Shown piece by piece: positions 55,147 through 63,661 of a DNA stretch of 64,000 nucleotides; within the stretch, counting starts at the first letter, position 1, and each line of letters opens with the position of its first letter. A program made the translations under genes and the position numbers. The DNA comes from Leptospira sp. WS58.C1 (lineage in GTDB: Bacteria > Spirochaetota > Leptospiria > Leptospirales > Leptospiraceae). The notes below the pieces were generated by a model, which did not search any database, was not told where the DNA came from, and worked only from the letters and a program-made list of their open reading frames with translations. The stretch spans positions 124,001 to 188,000 of the forward strand of contig NZ_CP162138.1 of the NCBI RefSeq assembly GCF_040833995.1, written 5' to 3'.

Positions 55147-56607
55147 TTACTCCAAACCGTAGGTGCTTCTGATCTGGGAATCCGCCTTTTGCGTTTCCTC
55201 CCGATCCAAGATCAGCGGTAGATCTATATTCAAAAATTTTAATTTTAAAAATTTGGACTTGGACCCCGCGATAATCTTTTTCAGGTCCGCAAGGCTGTTA
55301 ATCGGTTCCTCGTTGACCGATTCCAGAACCAGATTTAGAAAATAATCGGAGGAAGAATTCACCGGGTGGGCCAATTTTCTGTACAAGACCACGTCCGCTT
55401 TTTTGGTTCTGCCGATCCCATCTTCTATAAAATAATCGTATCTATATAAGAACTGACTTCCGCCGGAGGTATTTCCACTCCTACTCCAAGCACCCAATAG
55501 GTCTCTGGACATTTCTTGGAATAATAATCCGCCGATCATGGAATAATCGAAAGGTGTATCGTACCTGTTTCTCATAAAATCGAAATCAGGCATTCTTTTG
55601 GCCTTAAATTCCACATCGATCAGTTTTCCGTTACGGAATACTTTGAATCGGATCGGTTCTCCGGAATACTTATCGTCTACCGTTTCCGTAAAATCCACAC
55701 GAGCGTCTTTATCTAAAGTAATGGTCCCGTTCCTTCCGATGGCAAGACCGTCTATCTCGGTAAGATAATCTCCTTCTTTCAAATATCCGTCCGCAGATCC
55801 GTTCGGAAGAATTCTGGTCACGAATACCCCTTCTAAACCTTCGGGGATCCCTTTCGCTTTGCGGAGAGAAATATTAAAAGAATTGAATGTTCCGATGCCA
55901 AGTTCCACATAACCGTCGTATTTTCCGTCTTCTATATCTTTTAGAAAATGACGGATCACTTTAGTGGGGATGAGATAGCCTATATTTTCCCCTTTGGTCG
56001 CAACTTGGAAGGCAACTCCTACCACCTTATTATTTTGGATGGCAGGTCCGCCTGAATTTCCAGGATTGATCGCCGCATCCACTTGCAAAACTAAATGACT
56101 GTCTACGGAAGAATGTTCGTATTTGGATTGTTCTTTTCTGGAAACGATCCCTCTGGTTACGGAGACCTTATTCCCCCCAATGGGATATCCAACGACGATG
56201 AGAGAAGAGTTGAGTTCTGGAATTTCTCCTAAGCTGAGCTCGGTCGAATCTTTATAAAATTCCGGGTCTTCCGCCTCTAAAAGTGCCAAGTCGCAGTCAT
56301 GGGCTACATGTAGAATTTTAACCCTGTACCATTCCGTCTGATTGTATCTTTGGACCTGAACGTACTTTGCGTTCGAGATCACATGAGCGTTTGTTAATAT
56401 TCTTTTGTTTCCGATCAGAAATCCTGTGCCTGAACTTGCTCGGACCCCGTCCGTGGCCCAGGGAGTAAATGCACTGAAGGCTTGGGAATATACTTTGATC
56501 TGCACGACTGCTTTTCGCACATGATCGAAATCGCTTTTTTCTTCCGAGAAAAGAGGAAAATGAAGGTAGAATACTAGTACGATAAGACCAGATTTCAGGA
56601 TCCGCAT
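55147..56607 (-). CDS. HtrA/DegP-like periplasmic serine protease with PDZ
   Basis: A 486-residue protein from ATG 56607; a longer frame into apt is unlikely. The signal peptide is about residues 1-21. The catalytic triad is complete: His75 (LTNAHV), Asp106 (DCDLALLEAED) and Ser185 (NPGNSGGPAIQ). A PDZ-like segment follows (about 255-300; GVFVTRILPNGSADGYLKEGDYLTEIDG). The C-terminal 180 residues resemble plant Deg9/FtsH-partner-like extended HtrA proteins more than E. coli DegP, with a possible second PDZ. It would degrade or hold misfolded envelope proteins. It sits 7 bases after apt and directly before the pseudoprotease. Confidence 0.9.
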   Translation of the reverse strand: MRILKSGLIVLVFYLHFPLFSEEKSDFDHVRKAVVQIKVYSQAFSAFTPWATDGVRASSGTGFLIGNKRILTNAHVISNAKYVQVQRYNQTEWYRVKILHVAHDCDLALLEAEDPEFYKDSTELSLGEIPELNSSLIVVGYPIGGNKVSVTRGIVSRKEQSKYEHSSVDSHLVLQVDAAINPGNSGGPAIQNNKVVGVAFQVATKGENIGYLIPTKVIRHFLKDIEDGKYDGYVELGIGTFNSFNISLRKAKGIPEGLEGVFVTRILPNGSADGYLKEGDYLTEIDGLAIGRNGTITLDKDARVDFTETVDDKYSGEPIRFKVFRNGKLIDVEFKAKRMPDFDFMRNRYDTPFDYSMIGGLLFQEMSRDLLGAWSRSGNTSGGSQFLYRYDYFIEDGIGRTKKADVVLYRKLAHPVNSSSDYFLNLVLESVNEEPINSLADLKKIIAGSKSKFLKLKFLNIDLPLILDREETQKADSQIRSTYGLE

Positions 56608-56614
56608 GAGATAC

Positions 56615-57148
56615 TTAATGTCCTTCGAATTCGCAGATGGAGAATACGTTAACACCTAGATCTTTGTTTAATTTTGTAGCCCCGCCTAGATCCGGAAGAT
56701 CGATGATGACTCCCGCTTCAGGCACTTCTGCACCTAATTTTTGTAATAATTGAACTGCGGCGATCATCGTCCCTCCAGTCGCAATTAGGTCGTCCATGAT
56801 CAGTATCCTGTCTCCGGGAACTACGGAATCCTTATGTATTTCGATTATATCTTTTCCGTATTCGAGATCGTATTCTTGGGAAACAGTTTCGGAAGGAAGT
56901 TTTCCTTTTTTACGGATCGGAATGAATCCTACACCAAGTTGGAATGCAAGAGGTGCACCTATAATAAATCCTCTGGCTTCGATTCCGGCTACTTTAGTGA
57001 TTCCTTTGCTTGCGTACCGGTCCACGAAAGTTCCTATGGTAAGAGCTAAACCTTCCGGATCTAATAATAGGGAAGTGATGTCTCTGAATAGGATTCCTTT
57101 GCGGGGATAATCCGGGATCGTGCGAATTTTGCTTTTAACTATGGACAT
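56615..57148 (-). CDS. apt: Adenine phosphoribosyltransferase
   Basis: Salvages adenine plus PRPP to AMP. From ATG 57148 the product is 177 residues, the normal APRT length, starting [28 protein letters not shown]. The PRPP loop is [18 protein letters not shown]. Frames starting at 57169 (ATG) or 57202 (TTG) would add residues not expected in APRT. The htrA-like gene follows after 7 bases. Confidence 0.95.
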   Translation of the reverse strand: MSIVKSKIRTIPDYPRKGILFRDITSLLLDPEGLALTIGTFVDRYASKGITKVAGIEARGFIIGAPLAFQLGVGFIPIRKKGKLPSETVSQEYDLEYGKDIIEIHKDSVVPGDRILIMDDLIATGGTMIAAVQLLQKLGAEVPEAGVIIDLPDLGGATKLNKDLGVNVFSICEFEGH

Positions 57149-57211
57149 AGGCTCGAAGTCCAATTCCATTTTCCGGAAAGGAACAAACAATTCTTTTTTC
57201 AATGGGAATGA

Positions 57212-57235
57212 GCGGCCTTCGGAAAAGAAGGCCGC
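57212..57235 (-). terminator. Hairpin between htpX and apt
   Basis: GCGGCCTTC (57212-57220) pairs perfectly with GAAGGCCGC (57227-57235) across a 6-base loop. It begins 9 bases after the htpX stop on the minus strand. A continuous U-run does not follow (CTCATTCCCATTG), so it may be a weak terminator or an mRNA-stabilising stem. Confidence 0.55.
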
Positions 57236-57244
57236 GAATTTGGT

Positions 57245-58156
57245 TTAGTATGCTTTTGCTCTTAGAGCAGCGATTCTTTCTTCTAGAGGAGGGTGGGTTG
57301 CAAATAAGGATGCAAGTCCCCCGGCTCTGTTGGAAATTTTTAGGGCAGCTATTGTTTCTCCCCTTTGATCGATCGGATCTCTTGTGAAAGCGACTTTTAG
57401 TCTTTCCAAGGCAGCGATCATGCTGGATCTTCCCGCCAATTTTGCTCCACCGGCGTCGGCTCTGTATTCTCTCGCTCTGGAAACATAAGCGACTACGATA
57501 GAACCTAAAAGTCCGAAAACCACCATCAAAAGTTGTCTGATCATGAACTCCATAAAGAATCCACCACCGGATCCTCTTTCATCATTACGACTCAATTGAG
57601 AAACGATCACTTTACTTACGATCCAAGAGAAGAAGATCACGAACGAGTTGATCACTCCCTGCACCAAGGTCATGGTTACCATGTCTCCGTTGGCTACGTG
57701 AGAAAGTTCGTGTCCTAAAACTCCGTCCAGTTCTTCACTATCCATTCCGTTCAGAAGTCCGGTGGAAACCGCGACTAATGCGCTGTTCCTGCTAGGTCCC
57801 GTAGCGAATGCGTTGATCTCGGGAGATTCGTAATATCCGACTTCCGGCATTGGAAGTCCTGCAGCTGAAGCCAATCTCTGCACTCTAGTTAAAAGATCTC
57901 TTTGCCATCCGGTTGCATTTCTGGGATCGACTATTTGGACTCCCATGGAAGCCTTTACCATAAACTTGGAAAGCAGCAAGGAAATGAATGCGCCTCCCAT
58001 ACCCCATATTGCAGCGAATAGAAGGGTAGTAGCGTACGGTACTCCGGACTTAGCTAAATATACATCCAGCCCGGTAAGCCTGAGTATTAATCCGATCGTG
58101 AAGATTACCGCGATATTCGTTAATGCGAATAATCCAAATCTGCGAAAAAGCGCCAT
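57245..58156 (-). CDS. htpX: Membrane-bound zinc protease HtpX
   Basis: A 303-residue M48B protease that degrades misfolded inner-membrane proteins. It has two N-terminal membrane helices, the zinc motif H149-E150-L-S-H153 in LGHELSHVANGDM, two further helices, and the third ligand Glu230 in SRAREYRADAGGA. The C-terminus with FATHPPLEERIAAL is diagnostic. In other bacteria it is induced by envelope stress. Length and order match the family. Confidence 0.96.
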   Translation of the reverse strand: MALFRRFGLFALTNIAVIFTIGLILRLTGLDVYLAKSGVPYATTLLFAAIWGMGGAFISLLLSKFMVKASMGVQIVDPRNATGWQRDLLTRVQRLASAAGLPMPEVGYYESPEINAFATGPSRNSALVAVSTGLLNGMDSEELDGVLGHELSHVANGDMVTMTLVQGVINSFVIFFSWIVSKVIVSQLSRNDERGSGGGFFMEFMIRQLLMVVFGLLGSIVVAYVSRAREYRADAGGAKLAGRSSMIAALERLKVAFTRDPIDQRGETIAALKISNRAGGLASLFATHPPLEERIAALRAKAY

Positions 58157-58236
58157 AGGCGAACAGTTCTCCTTTTTAGAAGTTTTCCAGGCCTCGGTAG
58201 TTCCGTGCCTGCCGGTCTTCTAAATTCCGGTATTGA

Positions 58237-59844
58237 TTAGACCGCTCTAGGTTCCTTCTTTAAGAAAGAAGCTAAAAGAAAAAGTCCCGCAAGTAATAAA
58301 TATGCCCAAACAAATGGACCCAGATTCAGCTGAAAAGAGTTCAAAATTGCGTTTCCAGCCAAGGAATAAGAATGTATAAACCCTGTTCCGGCAAGAAATG
58401 CACCGATTAAACAAGCGATGATTGCCTTCTTAAAATCTCTATCAATCACAAATGTTGCGATCGCAGCCCAAACCATGGAAGAAAGTAAAAATCCTTGGGA
58501 TAAACTCAAAAGTCCACCAAGAGAATACGGAAAAATAGGCTGATCTAGAGGCACTGTGGAAAGCCAGATATTTTGGGTTTTGGAGGCAGCTTCAGTTCCT
58601 TCTATAGCTTTTGCAAGAATTGGGGCTGCATAATTGAATGCACTTTGGATCATCAATACTCCCCAACCCGCCAGAGCAGGAAGAAGTCCGATCACAACCG
58701 CAGGTGCATGTCTAGTAGGAGTCGCTTCGAATGCTTGTGCACCGATCACGATCCCGATCCAAAGTACGATTGCCATACCCGCTTCCACAGGGATAAGAGC
58801 GCATACAAAACTGACTAGTCCAAAGAACGCGATTAGGGTCATGAAGATCCCGTTCAAACTGGAGTAACCGGATCTCGCTCCGAGTGACTTCCATCCCGGG
58901 TGGCCGATATAAATTGTAGTGGGGAAAGGAGATCCGAATAAGGAACCAACAATTGTTCCAACACCGTTCATCATAAGAGAATTTCTGGTGTTAAATTTAT
59001 CTCCTGCAGCTTCTGCGGATTCTATATTCTGCAAGGAACCGATTACGTTAAAAATTCCCATGGGAAGAATTACTGAAAGATATTCTCTGATTCCGATCTG
59101 ACTCCAGGCTTCGAATAGATTTCCACCGCTCCATACCGGGAAATTAAATCCGAAATCGATAGAAGAACGTAATGCTGCACCGTCCATCATTTGTTTTCCG
59201 GTGAAATGGGGAAGATACCAAGCAAGCACGGTCCCGACGATGACAGAGATGAGTCCGCCTGGGATCTTGAACGGGAATACCACTCTTCCAAAATATTGCA
59301 AAAGAATAATTCCAAACGGAACAAATGCAATGAGTGGATTTAAGAATGTGCGGACCAAAAAGTCCATGGAGATAAATGTAAGCGCGATACCTGCGAGTGC
59401 AGAAAGAAGTGCGGCTCTAGGAGTAGCCTTTCGGATCTTCTCCGCAATAAATGCTCCGAAAAATTCGATTAACCCGGATACAAAGCTTGCAAGAAGTCCG
59501 ATGGACCAAGCCGCCTTATAACTATTCGTCTTTTGGTATACGGGGAACATTACAAAAAAGACGAATGCGAACAAAGAAACGGTGTTGATCCCGTACGGTA
59601 ATGCAGTGACATCGCTTCTGTTTTCCTTAAGTGCAAGTTGTCTTGCCTGCCAAGCATAAAAAAGATTTCCGACGAGTAGAGAGATTGCGGCTCCTGGGAT
59701 GACTACTCTGAATACGAAATCCTGAGGCATTCCACAAAAACCGATACACAAAGCTACCAGAACCAAAATTTGGATCAGGTTATCGATCATTAGGCCGAAG
59801 AATCCATCCAGGTCCCCGGCAACAAACCATTTGTATTTGCTCAT
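58237..59844 (-). CDS. NCS2-like (xanthine/uracil-type) permease
   Basis: A 535-residue protein with about 12-14 membrane segments. Typical transporter loops are ENRSDVTALPYGINTVSLFAFVFFV and SLFGSPFPTTIYIGHPGWKSLGARSGYSSLNGIFM, resembling the GxxGTT-type motifs of AzgA/NCS2 nucleobase or sulphate-like transporters, with IESAEAAGDKFNTRNSLMMNG in the substrate-binding helix pair. Substrate is not determined; nucleobase is the best guess, in line with apt downstream. Its ATG overlaps the SspB-like gene stop by 4 bases. Confidence 0.8.
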   Translation of the reverse strand: MSKYKWFVAGDLDGFFGLMIDNLIQILVLVALCIGFCGMPQDFVFRVVIPGAAISLLVGNLFYAWQARQLALKENRSDVTALPYGINTVSLFAFVFFVMFPVYQKTNSYKAAWSIGLLASFVSGLIEFFGAFIAEKIRKATPRAALLSALAGIALTFISMDFLVRTFLNPLIAFVPFGIILLQYFGRVVFPFKIPGGLISVIVGTVLAWYLPHFTGKQMMDGAALRSSIDFGFNFPVWSGGNLFEAWSQIGIREYLSVILPMGIFNVIGSLQNIESAEAAGDKFNTRNSLMMNGVGTIVGSLFGSPFPTTIYIGHPGWKSLGARSGYSSLNGIFMTLIAFFGLVSFVCALIPVEAGMAIVLWIGIVIGAQAFEATPTRHAPAVVIGLLPALAGWGVLMIQSAFNYAAPILAKAIEGTEAASKTQNIWLSTVPLDQPIFPYSLGGLLSLSQGFLLSSMVWAAIATFVIDRDFKKAIIACLIGAFLAGTGFIHSYSLAGNAILNSFQLNLGPFVWAYLLLAGLFLLASFLKKEPRAV

Positions 59845-60320
59845 TTTTTTGTTTTACTCCCGAAGTCTACTTGGATTACATTATCTTTTCGTTTGGAAGA
59901 TCCGGATCCTAGATCGGAAACTTCTTCCTTGGTTTCCGCCGAAGTTGTTTCCTCTTTTTTAGGAGGGAGATCCGGTTTCCCCAAATAAATTCTCATCTGG
60001 GTGACTGTTTGTTGGGACTTATCAAAAAATCTGAAAATTCCGTCCCAAGGCAGGAAGACTTCTTCCCAGGTATAGCCGAACTGTAGTTCTGCATACACCC
60101 ATTCTTCTTCTATTTTGATATCTCTTGCGGCGCGAGGGCCTATGACTAGGATAATCCCTGATTCAGGCTCTTCTCCTACGAGTCCTCTTTTTCCGATCTT
60201 TAGATCGGGGTGAGGCATTACGTGTACGTAGAAGGTGCCGAACCTCTCCCAATACAGTGAAAAGAGTTGTTTTTTGAATTCTCGAAGTGTCTGTATATCT
60301 TCTAAATTCGGACTATCCAT
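59841..60320 (-). CDS. SspB-like protein, possible ClpXP adaptor
   Basis: A 159-residue protein with a compact beta-barrel-like core. ESGIILVIGPRAARDIKIEEEWVYAELQFGYTWEEVFLPWDGIFRFFD corresponds to the SspB core, where a conserved I-x-L-N-I-x-x-x-A strand is followed by an ARF-G-x-x-x-x-x-x-VPW/PxxAI segment. The C-terminal tail is charged and disordered, and ends in a short hydrophobic VIQVDFGSKTKK, which fits the ClpX-docking motif position of SspB. It overlaps capD by 8 bases and the permease by 4. The assignment rests on fold pattern and needs profile confirmation. Confidence 0.6.
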   Translation of the reverse strand: MDSPNLEDIQTLREFKKQLFSLYWERFGTFYVHVMPHPDLKIGKRGLVGEEPESGIILVIGPRAARDIKIEEEWVYAELQFGYTWEEVFLPWDGIFRFFDKSQQTVTQMRIYLGKPDLPPKKEETTSAETKEEVSDLGSGSSKRKDNVIQVDFGSKTKK

Positions 60321-62199
60321 CGTTTTTCAACTTACGCGAGGTCTCCTCGCTGATATATTCTTTGTGTATTTTATACTCAGGAACTAACGCTTTAAAAGAA
60401 GAGAAAATTTCCTCTTCTCGGTCCGATTTCGCCGCTTCTAGTAACGCGTTAAATCTGGCCTGGAAGCTGCTAGGATCTCCTTCCTCTAAAGGGGCTGCAA
60501 TCCTGATTTTAGGATGATGTGTTTTTTTGATCCCTTCTAGGTCTAACAGCAGTTCTTCGAAGAGTTTTTCGCCAGGTCTTAAACCGGTGAACACGATCGG
60601 AATATCCGTATATGGCCTGAAACCCGAAAGTCGGATCATATCTTCCGCAAGATTGAGGATGCGGATCGGTTCTCCCATTTCTAGAAGAAAAATTTCTTCC
60701 TTCTCCCCCATAGCTGCGGCTTGTAAGACCAATTGTGTCGCTTCCGGTATTGTCATAAAATAGCGGATAATATCAGGATGGGTCACCGTCACCGGACCAC
60801 CATTGCTGATCTGTTCTCTAAATCTAGGAATGACCGAACCGCTGGAACCTAACACGTTACCGAACCTCACGGTAATAAATTTGGTTTTTGTTCCCGGGGA
60901 AATCGCTTGCAGATATAACTCGGCAACTCTTTTGGAAGCGCCCATTATGTTTACCGGATTGACCGCTTTGTCCGTGGAAATCAAAACAAAACGTTCGGTG
61001 CCGTAATGTCTAGAAATATCAGCTAAATTCTTAGTCCCGAGTACATTATTTAAAACCGCTTCGGACGGATTGATCTCCATCATGGGCACATGTTTGTAAG
61101 CTGCGGAATGGAAAACGACTTGAGGCCGATCCGATTCGAAAACGGAGCCTATTCTCAGCGGATTCTTAATATCTGCGATTACCGCCCTGAATTGTATCCC
61201 GCTGTCTTTAAAAACTTTTCTGAGTTCGTAGTCTATTTCGTAGAGAGGAGTTTCTGCGGAATCCAGTAGGATCATTTTTGCAGGATGAAATACCGCAACC
61301 TGTCTGCATAATTCGCTACCGATGGAACCGCCGGCTCCCGTGATTAGCACGGTTTTACCTGCGATATAGGAGCGGATGGACTCTATTTCTAGGTCTACAA
61401 CCGGACGACCGAGTACGTCTTCCACCCGAATCTCTCTTAATTGTTGTACTTTGGGCGGATCAAAAAATAGAGAACCCAAAGAGGGAAGGATCTTAAAATC
61501 CACATTCTCCGATTCGAAACTTTTGATCAGTTTACCGATCTGTTTCCCATCGGGATTACTGAATGCGATGAGAACTTTTTTGATTTCCAGAGAACGGATC
61601 AAAAACTCCGCCTGATCGATTTTTCCAAGTACCGGCACACCTTGGATATGAGCTCCTATTTTGGATTCATCGTCATCCAAAAGTCCTAGGGGAAGCAGAT
61701 TTAGATCATTATGCCTTCTTAATTCAGTGAGAAGTGTAGCTCCCGTTTTTCCGGCGCCTAGGATTAATGTAGGAATTCCATCCCCTTGTTTTTTACGCAG
61801 AATGTACTGATCTCTCACCAGTCTCCAAGAAAGGCTGCGAATACACAAAAACCCCAGAAGAAGAAGTGTATCTATAACAGGGATCATTCTGGAAAGATGT
61901 TCGAATCCGTTGTAGAATAAAAGTGCGGTATTCGAGATGAGAGAGGAAAGTACAGTGGTCTTGATGATTTCAACTAAGTCGTGAATGGAAGCGTAGGCCC
62001 AAATCGATCTGTATATATTCGAAAATAAAAATACTAGAGAACGACAAACTACTACGATGAGTAGAGGAATATAAAAGTCGTTCGGCTCTTGTAAAAATAC
62101 GGTAGATTCAAAACGGATCAGGTGGGCTAAAAAATAGGAGAGGATGATGAAGCTTAAATCCAAAGGGAAAAGAAGGCTTCGACGATTCCATTGACCCAT
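60313..62199 (-). CDS. CapD/FlaA1-type membrane-anchored nucleotide-sugar dehydratase
   Basis: The 628-residue protein has four to five N-terminal membrane helices (to about residue 125), a CoA-binding-like domain (about 140-260; TLILGAGKTGATLLTELRRH) and a C-terminal extended SDR. In that SDR, GAGGSIGSELCRQ is the NAD(P) site, VIADIKNPLR and HSAAYKHVPMMEINPSEAVLNNVLGTKNLAD follow, and the catalytic region is ISTDKAVNPVNIMGASKRVAEL, with Met instead of Tyr as in FlaA1/WbpM dehydratases. It probably converts UDP-GlcNAc to a 4-keto-6-deoxy sugar for surface polysaccharide. Full length for the family. Confidence 0.93.
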   Translation of the reverse strand: MGQWNRRSLLFPLDLSFIILSYFLAHLIRFESTVFLQEPNDFYIPLLIVVVCRSLVFLFSNIYRSIWAYASIHDLVEIIKTTVLSSLISNTALLFYNGFEHLSRMIPVIDTLLLLGFLCIRSLSWRLVRDQYILRKKQGDGIPTLILGAGKTGATLLTELRRHNDLNLLPLGLLDDDESKIGAHIQGVPVLGKIDQAEFLIRSLEIKKVLIAFSNPDGKQIGKLIKSFESENVDFKILPSLGSLFFDPPKVQQLREIRVEDVLGRPVVDLEIESIRSYIAGKTVLITGAGGSIGSELCRQVAVFHPAKMILLDSAETPLYEIDYELRKVFKDSGIQFRAVIADIKNPLRIGSVFESDRPQVVFHSAAYKHVPMMEINPSEAVLNNVLGTKNLADISRHYGTERFVLISTDKAVNPVNIMGASKRVAELYLQAISPGTKTKFITVRFGNVLGSSGSVIPRFREQISNGGPVTVTHPDIIRYFMTIPEATQLVLQAAAMGEKEEIFLLEMGEPIRILNLAEDMIRLSGFRPYTDIPIVFTGLRPGEKLFEELLLDLEGIKKTHHPKIRIAAPLEEGDPSSFQARFNALLEAAKSDREEEIFSSFKALVPEYKIHKEYISEETSRKLKNDG

Positions 62200-62305
62200 T
62201 AAGTAAAAAAAATGTCGCTGGTGAGGAAAAGTCCAATCTTTTTAACGTTTTTTGAGTTGCTTAAAAACCCGATCTGAATCGAAACTTTAAAGGGCTTTTA
62301 TTCTA

Positions 62306-62782
62306 GTGAAAGAATTGATCGTCAATTTACAAGGCAAACTGGATTCCTTACTCGGAAACACTTTCCGAGAAAAAACGGATCCTTTATTTCGAAGTGAGCC
62401 TCATAAAATTCTTTTGGACGCCAGAGACCTCCAAGTCTGGGACGAGAACGGTTTACTTTCTCTCAAAAACTCTTCTCTGGCTCATTTGAATTCCCGATAT
62501 GCAGCCTGCGGATTGTCGGAAAGTCTTATGGGCGATTGGAATCGTCTGGGACTTCGAGAAAAAATCCCGTATTTCAAAACAAGAGAAGAAGCAAAACAAT
62601 ATCTAGTTTCCGGCCAAAATTCGGTACCGAGTTTCGAACCTAACGAGAGCACTACGGCTTGTCCCGCTTGTCTCCAGATCCTGAGAGTGCAGGGTAAAGG
62701 AAACTATCGTTGCCCTTCCTGTTCGCATACTTTCTATCTGACTGCAGACTATAGAACGGCTAGTTACGAGAAGTTATTCTAA
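62306..62782 (+). CDS. STAS-like/zinc-ribbon hypothetical protein
   Basis: A 158-residue protein starting with GTG at 62306. The first 105 residues look like a STAS-type domain: KELIVNLQGKLDSLLGN, HKILLDARDLQVWDENGLLSLKNSSLAHLN (the KIxLDxxxxxxxDxxGL pattern), and the Cys/Gly-containing RYAACGLSESL. The C-terminus is a zinc ribbon, CPAC...CPSC with 15 intervening residues, followed by HTFYLTADYR. This combination suggests a regulatory anti-sigma-antagonist-like protein that also binds nucleic acid or protein through the ribbon. Function unknown. It is divergent from capD. Confidence 0.72.
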   Translation: MKELIVNLQGKLDSLLGNTFREKTDPLFRSEPHKILLDARDLQVWDENGLLSLKNSSLAHLNSRYAACGLSESLMGDWNRLGLREKIPYFKTREEAKQYLVSGQNSVPSFEPNESTTACPACLQILRVQGKGNYRCPSCSHTFYLTADYRTASYEKLF

Positions 62783-62820
62783 GTTGGATTTCTTTTTGCA
62801 CAATATGATCATTCTAAAAT

Positions 62821-63339
62821 TTAAGGATCGATAACCGTTGCTTTTCCGATCCCAATATCCTTGATCTTTACTGAAAGTTCATTTGAACCTTTTTTACTTT
62901 CGAAAAATTCGATAAGCTGGTGCGAGATTTTTTTGCGTATACCGGAATGAGGTCGATCGTTCAGAAAATCGGTTTCACAAGTTTTTTCGGGGATTTTCCA
63001 ATATCCGTCCAGGGAAATTTTATCTTCCGTTATTTGCCAAGTACCTTCCACTTCAATACCGCACGGAGAAGAAGGGAAGGGTTTAGAGATTTTTCCGTCC
63101 GGGTTCAGAGAATAATCCAAATATGTTTTTTTTCCGGAAAGAATGATCGTCAGGTCCGGGATAAAGACTAGGATTGATTTTTTGCTTAAAACCTTACGGA
63201 ACGAATCACCGGAGTTTTTTAATAATAAACTTTCATAATTAGGGGAGGATTCTTCCGCCGTGCCGGTGACGGGGTTTGGCTTATCACCGCAATTGAACAG
63301 TAAAAAAAATGTGAAGAGTGATATTATGATTTTAAACAT
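62821..63339 (-). CDS. Hypothetical lipoprotein
   Basis: A 172-residue protein with lipobox LLFNC (Cys17). The mature part is beta-rich with a lipocalin-like feel (LVFIPDLTIILSGKKTYLDYSLNPDGKI, EVEGTWQITEDKISLDGYWKIP) and two further Cys that may pair (PCGIEVEG and KTCETDF). No family is recognised. It ends 38 bases from the convergent zinc-ribbon gene. Confidence 0.7.
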   Translation of the reverse strand: MFKIIISLFTFFLLFNCGDKPNPVTGTAEESSPNYESLLLKNSGDSFRKVLSKKSILVFIPDLTIILSGKKTYLDYSLNPDGKISKPFPSSPCGIEVEGTWQITEDKISLDGYWKIPEKTCETDFLNDRPHSGIRKKISHQLIEFFESKKGSNELSVKIKDIGIGKATVIDP

Positions 63340-63661
63340 TAGTTTGTACTCTTGATCATTCGAAGTGGGTCGATACGTTATTTTCCAGGTCGATTAGAAG
63401 CGAAAATATATAGCCTACAAAAGATTATTTTTCATTTTCTAATCTTTCTATCGATGGCGAATTTAGGAAATAATTTTCCAACCTTGGGGACTGGGTTAGG
63501 AGTTGAAATCTTATTGACCTATCTTATTTCCTGTCAACGTAATTTTGGGTCGATCGAACCCTCGTTTCAAATTATATTATTCGAAAGGGTTGGGCCGGTT
63601 TGCGGATTCATTTTTTTATAGACTTGCCAGAAAAAAATCCGACTGGCGCTGTTACTATTAT
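63340..63661. other. Spacer before the final partial gene
   Basis: 322 bases between divergent genes. An 89-codon plus-strand frame at 63352-63621 has no ribosome-binding site and no recognisable protein. TTGACC at 63515-63520 could be a -35 element, but no good -10 follows at the right distance. I see no RNA gene or repeat. Confidence 0.45.

Noticed and set aside
63352..63621. 89-codon plus-strand frame before the last gene
   Set aside because: No ribosome-binding site, no family, and no coding-like composition. Listed as spacer instead.
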